A stretch of 64,000 nucleotides of DNA, from the NCBI GenBank assembly GCA_029242715.1, contig JAQWTL010000041.1, positions 1 to 64,000 on the forward strand, given 5' to 3'. This document shows, in pieces, positions 1-8,168 of this stretch. This DNA is from Phycisphaerales bacterium. Lineage in GTDB: Bacteria; Planctomycetota; Phycisphaerae; Phycisphaerales; SM1A02. Position 1 is the first letter of the stretch. Each line of letters starts with the position of its first letter. The translations under genes were made by a program, and so were the position numbers. The notes beneath the pieces were generated by a model. That model saw nothing but the letters and a program-made list of their open reading frames with translations. It was not told the origin of the DNA and ran no database searches.

Positions 1-618
1 TTGGCATCAACTGCTGCAGTGGGTTCGCCCTACCAGGGGATGACAATCGAGCTTGCCAATAGTGGCTCAGTAGGTAACTCGTATCGGATTTACGCTAATC
101 TCGATGCAGGTGCTCGAATTGATGCCGTCTACGGTAATTCACAAGGCACGTTAGCGATTAATGCTGTCGGTGGTGCGTACCAAGACGCAGCCGGTGGTGC
201 GACTTCGCAGTCCATCAACTCAGCCTTCTTTATCTTCGTTCCTTCGATGGAATGGGATTCCTATGTCAGTATCGGCGCGATTGACTCCGCAGGTAACCCC
301 TTCGGTGCAAACAACCTGAATGACATCGGTATTAATTGGGGCATTTGGGAAGGTGGCTCGAACCTGTCTACCGATAACGGTTCCTGGTTCATCACGCCTG
401 ATGATGTACAAGGTGAGGAACAGAACGGCCGTGTATTTATTGCACAGGTCACTGTGGATGGCTCGGCTGATGATATCACCGGCCAGGTCAACCTCCAGGG
501 TAAAGACGCCAATGGCGACACCTGGAATCAAGTTGGTGCTACATGGGTTCCCGCACCGGGTGCCCTGGCTCTTCTCGGCCTCGCCGGCATTGCCGGTCGT
601 CGTCGACGTCGCGCCTGA
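1..618 (+). CDS. PAPG-CTERM secreted protein, 5' end cut by window
   Basis: Secreted or surface protein of unknown function. The frame is open to the first base, and alignment with the paralogue at 871 shows that the first residues visible here (ASTAAVGSPYQ) are the end of a signal peptide, so the true start lies outside the window. The C-terminus reads VPAPGALALLGLAGIAG followed by five arginines, the layout of a sorting tail (a PEP-CTERM/GlyGly-CTERM-like signal in its planctomycete PAPG form). The body has no catalytic motif I recognise. It shares long identical blocks with the next gene, for example SQSINSAFF and GANNLNDIGI, so the two are a recent tandem duplication. A terminator follows directly. 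Confidence 0.85.
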   Translation: MASTAAVGSPYQGMTIELANSGSVGNSYRIYANLDAGARIDAVYGNSQGTLAINAVGGAYQDAAGGATSQSINSAFFIFVPSMEWDSYVSIGAIDSAGNPFGANNLNDIGINWGIWEGGSNLSTDNGSWFITPDDVQGEEQNGRVFIAQVTVDGSADDITGQVNLQGKDANGDTWNQVGATWVPAPGALALLGLAGIAGRRRRRA

Positions 619-682
619 GTGACATTGCAAAAGTTCGTGTCGGGTGAACCCGACACGTGCCCTGCACTACACACACACGAAG

Positions 683-717
683 CACCCCCGCGAGCCAAGC
701 TCGCGGGGGTGTCTTAT
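683..717 (+). terminator. Rho-independent terminator
   Basis: A perfect 12-bp stem (CACCCCCGCGAG pairing with CTCGCGGGGGTG, 5-base loop) followed by TCTTATT. It lies 65 bases after the first PAPG-CTERM gene and is almost identical to the hairpin after the second copy. Confidence 0.85.
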
Positions 718-870
718 TAATGACTCATCGTTAAAGCCGCAGCATCGCTCACTGAGGGTGATTGCCGTGTTAATGATTTGGTTTCAGATTGCATGTCCTT
801 GACATGCAATTACTATCAGTGGAGCGGGGGGCGTTCAATCAATCCCAGAGAAGCTAAAAGGAACGCAAGA

Positions 871-1542
871 ATGAAGAGCACATACATGACAGCGATTGGA
901 GCCATGGCACTCACCGCCGGTGTAGCCTGCGCGTCACCATACCAATCCATGAGCTTGGATCTCGTGAACGATGGTTCTGAGGGACGAACGTATCGTCTGT
1001 ATGTAGGACTTGATGCCGGCGCACGAGTTGATGCGGTTTACGGCAATGCGCAGGGTGCCTTGAGCATCTATGCCGGCAATGGTGCCACCATGTACCAGGA
1101 CGCAGCTGGTGGCGCAACTTCGCAGTCCATCAACTCCGCGTTCTTCCAGTTTGTTCCTTCGATGGAATGGGATTCATATGTCAGCATCGGCGCTTTGTAC
1201 TCAGACGGTTCGCCATTCGGTGCGAACAATCTGAACGACATCGGTATTGATTGGGGCGTCTGGGAAGGTGGCGGAGATCTGTACACCGATAACGGTTCCT
1301 GGTTCGTGACACCCGATGACCCTCAGGGTCTTGAACAGAACGGCAGAGTCTTCATCGGTCAGTTCACCCTTCAAGGTGGCACTGGTACGGCTGCAGATCT
1401 TTTCGTCCAAGTCAATCTCCAAGGCAAAGACGCCAATGGCGACACCTGGAATACGATTGGTGCTCCAGGCTGGCCAAGTCCTGGAGCGTTGGCACTCCTG
1501 GGAATTGGCGGCTTCGTCGGCCCTCGCCGCAGGCGTCATTGA
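871..1542 (+). CDS. PAPG-CTERM secreted protein, tandem paralogue
   Basis: Secreted protein of 223 residues, function unknown. I chose the ATG at 871 because it is preceded by AAAAGGAACGCAAGA (a usable Shine-Dalgarno) and opens a clean signal peptide: MKSTYM, then a hydrophobic stretch ending in VACAS. An upstream in-frame ATG at 778 would put non-signal sequence in front. The tail reads PSPGALALLGIGGFVG followed by a basic RRRRH end, a variant of the PAPG sorting signal. The central part matches the preceding gene over nearly its whole length, with small insertions (MYQDAAGG region and a GGTGTAAD loop near residue 180). No enzyme motif is visible; a beta-rich surface protein is an inference from composition only. 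Confidence 0.88.
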   Translation: MKSTYMTAIGAMALTAGVACASPYQSMSLDLVNDGSEGRTYRLYVGLDAGARVDAVYGNAQGALSIYAGNGATMYQDAAGGATSQSINSAFFQFVPSMEWDSYVSIGALYSDGSPFGANNLNDIGIDWGVWEGGGDLYTDNGSWFVTPDDPQGLEQNGRVFIGQFTLQGGTGTAADLFVQVNLQGKDANGDTWNTIGAPGWPSPGALALLGIGGFVGPRRRRH

Positions 1543-1593
1543 GCCACCTGTCCCAATCGATCTGGAGCACAGGTTCCAACATCACAAATACAG

Positions 1594-1627
1594 CACCCCC
1601 GCGAGCCTGGCTTGCGGGGGTGTCTTA
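1594..1627 (+). terminator. Rho-independent terminator, copy of the one at 683
   Basis: A 12-bp stem with one G-T pair (CACCCCCGCGAG pairing with CTTGCGGGGGTG, loop CCTGG) followed by TCTTA. It differs from the upstream hairpin at only a few positions, so the duplication unit included gene plus terminator. Confidence 0.82.
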
Positions 1628-1676
1628 GTTCCGGGGTTTCCTGATCTGCTTTGCCGCTTGGGGGGATATGAGGCGG

Positions 1677-2245
1677 CTAATCAGGGGTATCCGCTTCGTA
1701 GCGATCGATGGCATCGCCCAGAGCGACCCGCAGGGGGTCCAGAGAGGCCCCTCAGGGAGCATGGCGGCCAATGGACTACTCGTAGAGGGGTTGGCGTACC
1801 TGATCTGAGCTGAGCGTCAGGACGGTCCTGCTGGTCTCCCAGAACCTCAGGCAGCGGTAATCCCAGTCAAGGCCACAGAAGTCGATGATTCGGCGTCCCT
1901 GGCCCTCCAGGTCCCTCACGAGGTCTTCGTAGCGAACCTCCAGAATGGGCATGGGGAGCACCCTGGTCCACAGGTCCATCCAGGCCTCATACTTGCGATA
2001 AACAGTCTGCAATGTCCACCTAGGGTATTCGCCCAGGCTGTGGTACCTGGTGCGAACTTCTGGGTCCAGCAGGAGAGGCCCATGTCCATGGGGTGCCGAC
2101 GGTAGTGAATGATTCTTGCCTGAGGGAAGAGCAGGGGAAGCAGGCTCAGCAAGCTGAAGTTGCCCAGTTGTTTGTCTGCGCGGCGAACGGCCTTGGGAGC
2201 TCTTGACCGCGTCTGATCTGGCGGTCCTGTTCGGTACTCATCAGT
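1677..2245 (-). pseudogene. Decayed sulfotransferase, C-terminal remnant
   Basis: Remnant of a PAPS-dependent sulfotransferase of the type often fused to TPRs. Reading 5' to 3' on the minus strand, the first frame has DKQLGNFSLLSLL and ARIIHYRRHPMDMGLSCW (the 3'-phosphate binding region). Near 2010-2030 the similarity shifts to another frame: YRKYEAWMDLW, then ILEVRYEDLV and CGLDWD. That frame meets a TAG after VRQPLYE at 1776, and the expected continuation SIGRHAP follows directly beyond the stop. A further shift leads to LDPLRVALGDAIDRYEADTPD and a natural stop at 1677. The N-terminal half with the 5'-phosphosulfate loop is absent. The remnant starts immediately after the rho stop codon. 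At least two frameshifts and one nonsense codon make it non-functional unless there is a sequencing error. Confidence 0.75.
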
Positions 2246-3379
2246 TCATCCCTGCACGAGGGATTCGTTGGACTCGTATCGCTCCAATGCCTTGAGCAAC
2301 TGCTCGATCTGCATCGGAGGTGACATGTTGATGAGCCGACGTCGCAGGGCGGTAATCGTCTTGAACTCGGTTGGTGTCAGCAGCAGATCTTCGTGGCGAG
2401 TTCCCGAAGCTGCCAGGTTCATGGCTGGATAAAGCCGCTGATCTGAAATGGAACGATCGAGGACCAGTTCCATGTTGCCTGTCCCTTTGAACTCTTCAAA
2501 GATGATCTGATCAGCACGCGATCCTGTATCGATCAGGCAGGTGGCGATGATGGTCAGTGAGCCACCTTCTTCCGCCTTCCGGGCAGCCCCAAAGAGCTGC
2601 TTGGGAACCTCAAGGGCACGAGAGTCCAGGCCGCCGGACATTGTCCGCCCACTGTTTCCATACTTTCGGGAGTTGTTGAAGGCGCGTCCGAGCCTGGTCA
2701 GTGAGTCCAGTAGAACCACGACATCACGGCCGGCTTCCAGCTTGCAGCGGGCACGTTCGATGGCCAGCATGCCCAATTCAATATGCGTATCGGTGTCCTG
2801 ATCGTTGGAGGACGCCAGCACTTCGGCGGGGACGTTTCGGCGGAAATCAGTGACTTCTTCAGGTCGCTCATCAATCAGCAACGCAACCAGTTCAACATCC
2901 GGGTGCTGGTGCTTGATGCCATAGGCAATGTTCTGCAGCAGGATTGTCTTGCCCGCCTTGGGAGGCGCAACGATCAGTCCGCGTGTTCCATATCCAATGG
3001 GGCAGAACAGATCGATGAGCCGGCAGGAAGGAGGACAGCCCGGATACTCCAGTGACATCCGAGGCTGGGGGTCGATTGCAGTGAGTTCGTCGAACGGCTT
3101 CCTGTTCGCATATTCGTCCGGCGTAATGCCTTCGACTTCGAGAATCGCTTCCACGACGGCCCTTGGTCCACCTCGTGGTCGTCCCGATCGTTTTCTTGGC
3201 CGCTTCATGCCGACCGTCGCCGTGACGTGCTGGCCGTTCCGAAGTCGGAATTCCTCCAGAATCGTCGTGGGAACAAGGGGATCATTGTTGGAAGCAACGA
3301 CACCATTCTCGAACTGTCGCAGGCGACACTCGGTGGGAGAAGTCCATTCCAGGATGCCAGTAGTTGTTGTTGTGGTCAT
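2246..3379 (-). CDS. rho: Transcription termination factor Rho
   Basis: Hexameric RNA-dependent ATPase and helicase that ends transcription. The 377-residue protein is shorter than the usual ~420: the N-terminal helical Rho-N/SAP part is missing and it begins near the primary RNA-binding fold (TGILEW, then LRNGQHVTATVGM). The motor domain is complete: Walker A APPKAGKT, Walker B VVVLLDSLTRLGRAFN, the segment GGLDSRALEVPKQLFGAAR, and the R-loop region GSRADQIIFEEFKGTGN. A run of six threonines follows the initiator Met. The gene stands alone between psuG and the sulfotransferase relic. Alternative starts inside the frame would remove part of the RNA-binding domain, so ATG 3379 is preferred. 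Confidence 0.96.
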   Translation of the reverse strand: MTTTTTTGILEWTSPTECRLRQFENGVVASNNDPLVPTTILEEFRLRNGQHVTATVGMKRPRKRSGRPRGGPRAVVEAILEVEGITPDEYANRKPFDELTAIDPQPRMSLEYPGCPPSCRLIDLFCPIGYGTRGLIVAPPKAGKTILLQNIAYGIKHQHPDVELVALLIDERPEEVTDFRRNVPAEVLASSNDQDTDTHIELGMLAIERARCKLEAGRDVVVLLDSLTRLGRAFNNSRKYGNSGRTMSGGLDSRALEVPKQLFGAARKAEEGGSLTIIATCLIDTGSRADQIIFEEFKGTGNMELVLDRSISDQRLYPAMNLAASGTRHEDLLLTPTEFKTITALRRRLINMSPPMQIEQLLKALERYESNESLVQG

Positions 3380-3516
3380 GCGTACGGGGACCGCTATGGC
3401 CGGGATCCGGACCCGGCGGATTCAAGACTGATCTGAACTGGAAAACGGGGCCCTGCTCGGCTGGCCAATGGCCCTCCGTTCAGGTCCGGACAGTAGAGCA
3501 GGCCCTGTCAGAAGCG

Positions 3517-4521
3517 TCAAGATGAAGCCTCCTGAAGGCAGCATGCCATCCTGGAGGCAACGCCAGCGTTATTGACCAGCAGTTCGATATTGGCCACCAG
3601 TGAACGTCCATTGGTGCTTCTTGCCATGTGCGAAAGCAGAAAGGGCGTTCGCTCAGGGCCATCGATTCCTGCGTCTGATGCAGCTTGTTCCGCCTGTCTA
3701 TTGGCATCCTCCACGAGGTCGTGGGGCAACGCTGAAGCGGAGGGGAGGGGGACGGCCAGCAGAATGCCAGCATGGTCATCCACGGTCAACCAGTGCATCC
3801 GGGCTACGTCTGCTGCTTCCTGTTCATCCTGAACCCGGTGAATGTGGGCGGCTCGTGGTTCAAGGCCAGCGATGAAGCAGGGGAACGCCTCGGTTCCCAG
3901 CCCGATGATCGGGACCCCCAATGATTCAAGCCATTCACGTGTTGCAGGCACATCAACGATGGATTTCACGCCCGCACTCACAACGGCAATGGGACTTCTT
4001 GCCATCACACGGAGATCCGCCGAGATATCCGGCAGATCTGACCATCCGTGATGGACACCGCCAATGCCACCGGTCGCCATGACCAGTGGGGCACTGCCAA
4101 TGGCTCGCCTTACGAGATTGCCGGCAGCCAATGTCGAGGAGACGGTCGTGCCGGCATGTCCACCCTTCCTGAGTGCTGCTGCTGCACTGGTTACGGAGGC
4201 CTTGTCAGCTGTTGCATCAAGTGCAAGCGTTTCGATTTCCGAGGGTTCAAGTCCCACACGCCATTGACCGTTCATGATGGCTACCGTGGCAGGGATCGCG
4301 CCGTCTTGACGTACGGCGCGAGACATGGCGGTTGCAAGCTCAAGGTTGACCGGTTGATTGGCGTTCCAGTCCGGGATACAGGCAGTGACTCGATCAAGAT
4401 CAGGCCAGGACCAGGGCTCTCTGGGGAGTCCGCTGGTGGTTACAGCGGTTTCCAGAAGGACAACAGGTTCTCCTGCTGCCAATGCATCACGAACCTCGGG
4501 ATGAATAATGAGGTGATCCAT
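3517..4521 (-). CDS. psuG: Pseudouridine-5'-phosphate glycosidase
   Basis: Reversibly cleaves pseudouridine 5'-phosphate to uracil and ribose 5-phosphate in pseudouridine breakdown. The 334-residue length is close to the family norm. Family landmarks: PVVLLETAVTTSGLPRE near the N-terminus (ALESTIIAHGLP in most members), GAIPATVAIMNG, ATGGIGGVHHG, DISADLRVMA, and AGVKSIVDV, whose lysine corresponds to the catalytic lysine of the E. coli enzyme. The partner pseudouridine kinase (PsuK) is not adjacent. The downstream neighbour on this strand is rho and the upstream one is a DEAD-box helicase, 32 bases away, which suggests cotranscription within an RNA-metabolism group. Confidence 0.9.
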   Translation of the reverse strand: MDHLIIHPEVRDALAAGEPVVLLETAVTTSGLPREPWSWPDLDRVTACIPDWNANQPVNLELATAMSRAVRQDGAIPATVAIMNGQWRVGLEPSEIETLALDATADKASVTSAAAALRKGGHAGTTVSSTLAAGNLVRRAIGSAPLVMATGGIGGVHHGWSDLPDISADLRVMARSPIAVVSAGVKSIVDVPATREWLESLGVPIIGLGTEAFPCFIAGLEPRAAHIHRVQDEQEAADVARMHWLTVDDHAGILLAVPLPSASALPHDLVEDANRQAEQAASDAGIDGPERTPFLLSHMARSTNGRSLVANIELLVNNAGVASRMACCLQEASS

Positions 4522-4553
4522 GATCTGCCTCCAGGCTCATTCGATCTGCTTGG

Positions 4554-5897
4554 CTATGAACGGCGTGTCCGCAGCCGACCACCCATGCGTTTCTTTGGAG
4601 CTGCAACGGGTACAACGCCACCAGGGAATTTTGCATCATCCTGGCCGGTCTTTTCATCAGGAAGGGCCATCTTTGATCGTGATTTCTTTTCACGATGCTT
4701 GCTGGTTGCGGCAGCATCTTTTTCTCGAGCTTGACGCACCTTGCTGGGTTCCGGTCCGGGTTCGAAGTCCGGATACTCGGTCTGGACCACTTCTACATTG
4801 GTCAACTGTTCAACCTTGTTGAGCAGTTCACCCTGTTCGGGAGTGACGAACGCAACGGCTCGCCCATCACGGCCACGCCGAGCCGTTCGGCCAATCCGAT
4901 GCACGTAGATCTCGGGATCTTCTGGAATGTCGTAGTTGACCACCAAGGTGATATTGTCGACATCAATGCCACGTGCCGCCAGGTCGGAGGCGACGATGAC
5001 ACGTGCTTTACCTTCTCGCATCAGTTGCATGACGCTGTTCCTCTTGCCCTGGTGCATGTCTGCATGGAGGGTGAGGACATCGATGCCATGTCGATGGAGG
5101 TCATCTGCCAGGCGATCAACGGTGACCTTGGTACGGCAGAAAACAAGAGCCAGCGCAGGCTTTTCTCGTTTGATGACATGCCTGAGAAGCCGGCGTTTGT
5201 CCCATGGCTCGACGGGCACGAAGCTCTGTTCCACCTGGGCCACAGTAAGTTGCTTGGCGTCAGCAGCCGTGAGGTCAATCGGCTTGTTCATGTACTGGTG
5301 AGCCAATTTCTCGATCTCCGGGGAGATCGTTGCAGACACGAAGACGGTCTGGTGCTCATGTTTCATGCGGCCAAGGATCTTGCGGATGTCTTCTCTGAAG
5401 CCGATGTCGAGCATTCGATCGACCTCGTCCAGCACAGCAATGCGGACACGACCGTAGGGCAGCAGGCCTCGGTTGTTCATGTCCATGACTCGGCCAGGCG
5501 TCCCAATGATGATGTTGGGCTTCTGCTCCAGCTTGCGTGCCTGAATCGGAATCTTCTGGCCGCCATACACGGCGAGGATCTTCAGGCCGGTGTGAGCGCC
5601 GAGCTCTTCGAATTCTCTGGTGACCTGGATCGCCAATTCCCTTGTGGGAACGAGGGCGAGGCCCGCGAAGGATTCCTTCGGATCGACACGCTCCAGCATG
5701 GGAAGGGCAAAGGCAGCTGTCTTCCCGGTGCCCGTTTTGGACTGGCCAAGGATGTCATGACCCTTGACTGCCTCGGGAATCAATTTGGACTGGATATGCG
5801 TGGGGTGCTCAAATCCACAGTCCGTGACCCCTCGGCAGATGTCGCCGGAGAGGCCCAGATCCGCGAACGTGGTCTGGGAGTCGAAAATTTCACTCAT
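4554..5897 (-). CDS. DEAD-box ATP-dependent RNA helicase (RhlE-like)
   Basis: Cytoplasmic RNA helicase of 447 residues. All core motifs are visible in order: Q motif (GFEHPTHIQ, ~28-36), motif I SKTGTGKT (~53-60), PTRELA (~84-89), TPGRVMD, motif II as DEVD (157-160) instead of DEAD, SAT within FVSATIS, then the C-terminal RecA lobe with ARGIDV and HRIGRTARRGR. The last 70 residues are rich in Lys, Arg and Glu (KHREKKSRSK and GGRLRTRRS), a likely RNA-binding tail. DEVD keeps the acidic residues needed for magnesium and ATP hydrolysis, so activity is expected. The gene is divergent from alr. Which named helicase it equals cannot be settled by eye. Confidence 0.92.
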   Translation of the reverse strand: MSEIFDSQTTFADLGLSGDICRGVTDCGFEHPTHIQSKLIPEAVKGHDILGQSKTGTGKTAAFALPMLERVDPKESFAGLALVPTRELAIQVTREFEELGAHTGLKILAVYGGQKIPIQARKLEQKPNIIIGTPGRVMDMNNRGLLPYGRVRIAVLDEVDRMLDIGFREDIRKILGRMKHEHQTVFVSATISPEIEKLAHQYMNKPIDLTAADAKQLTVAQVEQSFVPVEPWDKRRLLRHVIKREKPALALVFCRTKVTVDRLADDLHRHGIDVLTLHADMHQGKRNSVMQLMREGKARVIVASDLAARGIDVDNITLVVNYDIPEDPEIYVHRIGRTARRGRDGRAVAFVTPEQGELLNKVEQLTNVEVVQTEYPDFEPGPEPSKVRQAREKDAAATSKHREKKSRSKMALPDEKTGQDDAKFPGGVVPVAAPKKRMGGRLRTRRS

Positions 5898-6023
5898 GAT
5901 GATGTCGCGAAGTTGTACTCATCGGAATAGTCCGAAGCGATTCCGATTCGAAACTCGTGAAGCATCATGGTACGGTCATGCCACGGCCGATACAACCGGA
6001 GAAGCCGAGTATCTCCTGACTGC

Positions 6024-7274
6024 ATGGAAGGCAACAGCACACTTTTCGTCGATCTGCAAGCCATTACCCATAACGTGGGTGTGCTTCGATCCCTCTGCCA
6101 TCCAGATGTGGCATTCTGTGCCGTGTTAAAGGCGGATGGTTATGGTCTGGGGGCCAATGGAGTTGCCTCAGCCGTTTTAGCGGCAGGGAGCTCGATGCTG
6201 GCAGTTTTTTCGACTGAAGAAGCCAGCCAGATACTGAATCAACCATTATCCATCCTCATTCTGATGCCCGTCCGAGGTGAGAGCCTTTCCGGGGAGCTGA
6301 TCGAGTCCATCCAGGCTGGACAGTTGCATTTCGTCGTTCATGACGCGATTCAGATGAAATCACTGGAAGCCCTGGGGCTCCGCCTGGGTCTTCAGGTGCC
6401 CGTGCACCTGAAAGTCGATACGGGACTTCACCGGGGAGGATGTGCACCAAGGGATGCCGTGGTGCTCGTGAGAACTATTCGTCGATCCAAGGGGCTGCGG
6501 CTTGCTGGATTGATGACGCATTTCGCACAGGCGTCGTCTTCAGAGACGGCAACAGCCAATCAGATGCGTCAACTCAATTCCATTCAAGAAGCGATCCGTG
6601 ACAACTCGGACATGATCGTTCATGCATCAGGAACATGTGGCGTACTGCGTGGTCATGAGTATCACGCGGACATGGTACGTGTCGGGCTGGGATGGAGCGG
6701 TTATCTGACGCCTGCTGCTTCAGCCATGGCCGACCGTCTGCCCGAACCACTTCGGCCATCTGTGACCTGGCGTAGTCGTATCACACTTGTTCGAACAATT
6801 GCGCAGGGCGAAGGCGTTGGCTATGGCGCGCGTTGGGTTGCAGAAAGGCCAACACGCCTGGGAGTCATCCCAGTGGGCTATGCGGACGGGTATCCACACG
6901 ATGGAGGAAATCCTGCTGATGGTGGGCCAGGGTTATCTGTAGGTTTACTGAAGAGGTCCAAATCGGGTCAGGACACCGTGCCGATCATTGGTCGTGTGAG
7001 CATGGACCAGATCATGGTTGATCTCACAGATGCACCAGATGTGGACGTTGACTGCCCGATTGACTTGATTTCTGCCAGCCGGGGCTCAGCGTGCGGTCTG
7101 GAGAATCTGGCCCGACGGCTTGATCGATCTCCACACTCGATTCTTGTACAGATCCATGCTCGTGTGGCTCGTTGCCATGTACCGGCTGTGATGCCAACCG
7201 TGTCACAGGCGACGACGATCTCCGGGGTCAAGGAATCCCAGTCAATTGCTACGACAAGTGCCGCTGCTGGGTAA
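6024..7274 (+). CDS. alr: Alanine racemase
   Basis: PLP enzyme converting L-alanine to D-alanine for peptidoglycan. The start at ATG 6024 (MEGNSTLFVDLQA) puts the conserved first strand at the N-terminus; a longer frame from 5967 adds 19 residues with no family match. The protein is 416 residues. The PLP lysine is in AVLKADGYG. The second catalytic residue, the tyrosine of the VGYGARW segment, is followed by PVGYADGYPHDGG. RVSMDQIMVDLTD is also typical. Its presence, with anmK at 40.2 kb, points to a peptidoglycan wall. The last 25 residues (after HARVARCHVP) are Thr/Ser/Ala-rich and not part of the usual fold. Divergent from the helicase gene, with about 125 bases between. Confidence 0.94.
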   Translation: MEGNSTLFVDLQAITHNVGVLRSLCHPDVAFCAVLKADGYGLGANGVASAVLAAGSSMLAVFSTEEASQILNQPLSILILMPVRGESLSGELIESIQAGQLHFVVHDAIQMKSLEALGLRLGLQVPVHLKVDTGLHRGGCAPRDAVVLVRTIRRSKGLRLAGLMTHFAQASSSETATANQMRQLNSIQEAIRDNSDMIVHASGTCGVLRGHEYHADMVRVGLGWSGYLTPAASAMADRLPEPLRPSVTWRSRITLVRTIAQGEGVGYGARWVAERPTRLGVIPVGYADGYPHDGGNPADGGPGLSVGLLKRSKSGQDTVPIIGRVSMDQIMVDLTDAPDVDVDCPIDLISASRGSACGLENLARRLDRSPHSILVQIHARVARCHVPAVMPTVSQATTISGVKESQSIATTSAAAG

Positions 7275-7315
7275 AAGAAATGACATCGCTCCGTTGACCC
7301 CGCTACGCTGTAGTG

Positions 7316-8167
7316 ATGTTGTCGCAGCCAACCCCGAGCCCCGAACCGCCGACCACCCTTGTTGATGTCACGCGTCTTGGGGTCGTGTCCTTCCTGAACA
7401 CCCGTCCAATCATTCGTGGGCTGGATGCCAGGGATGATCTGGAACTGCAGCCAGCCGTCCCCAGTCAACTGGTGGATCAGGTGATCGATGGCAGCGTGGA
7501 CGTCGGAATGTGTTCAAGCATCGACTATCTCCGGTCACCAATCCCACTGAAACTGCTGAAGGTTGCCCCGCTGACCAGTGACGGCAGGACCTTGACCGTT
7601 CGTGTCTTCTCGTCCATACCGTTGTCAGAAGCGACGCAAGTTCACTGTGACACGGACAGCCACACATCAGTTGCGCTTCTCAGGATCCTGTTGAGAGAAA
7701 CATGGAATGTGGATCCTGAGATTGTGGATTTCGATACGCATGATGAACATGACAAGTGGCCAGATACGGTGATGTTGATTGGGGACAAGGTCGTACGCAA
7801 TGCGCCAACTCGAAGCACGCACTCCTATCAGGCGGATCTGGGCGAGGCCTGGAAGCAATTGACCGGATTGCCATTCGTGTTCGCCTTGTGGATGGCTCGG
7901 GCTGACGCCTGTGAACGCATGCTTGCTCATGTGACGGAATCTTTGGGGAACTCTCTGGCGGCCAATCTTGAAAATCTCGATGAACTGGTCAGTCAGGAAG
8001 CGAGCACACATGGTTGGCCACAGTCACTGGCCAGCCGGTATCTCAATGGCCTGATTCGGTATGAATTGGGTTCCAGTGAACTGGAAGGCCTTCAGGCCTT
8101 CCATGACCGGGCGGTTTCGCATGGCCTTGCCGCCCAGGCCAGGCCCCTGAACTTCTACGAGGATTGA
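7316..8167 (+). CDS. mqnA: Chorismate dehydratase (futalosine pathway)
   Basis: Converts chorismate to 3-enolpyruvyl-benzoate, the first step of menaquinone synthesis through futalosine. The fold is that of a periplasmic-binding-like MqnA/MqnD protein. Visible landmarks: LGVVSFLNTRPI at the N-terminus, LVDQVIDGSVDVGMCSSIDYL, the strand MLIGDKVVRNAP, the GEAWKQLTGLPFVFALW block typical of MqnA, and a C-terminal YLNGLIRYELG segment. Start: GTG 7313 and ATG 7316 are consecutive; I take the ATG. No other mqn genes are in the window. The next gene begins one base after its stop, so the two are probably cotranscribed. Confidence 0.88.
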   Translation: MLSQPTPSPEPPTTLVDVTRLGVVSFLNTRPIIRGLDARDDLELQPAVPSQLVDQVIDGSVDVGMCSSIDYLRSPIPLKLLKVAPLTSDGRTLTVRVFSSIPLSEATQVHCDTDSHTSVALLRILLRETWNVDPEIVDFDTHDEHDKWPDTVMLIGDKVVRNAPTRSTHSYQADLGEAWKQLTGLPFVFALWMARADACERMLAHVTESLGNSLAANLENLDELVSQEASTHGWPQSLASRYLNGLIRYELGSSELEGLQAFHDRAVSHGLAAQARPLNFYED

Positions 8168-8168
8168 G

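Noticed and set aside
220-630. Minus-strand frame opposite the first PAPG-CTERM gene
   Set aside because: Composition mirrors the plus-strand gene; no start signal or protein feature.
4695-5930. Long open frame on the plus strand opposite the DEAD-box helicase
   Set aside because: It mirrors the helicase gene codons, lacks any family motif and has no ribosome site. The minus-strand gene is clearly real.
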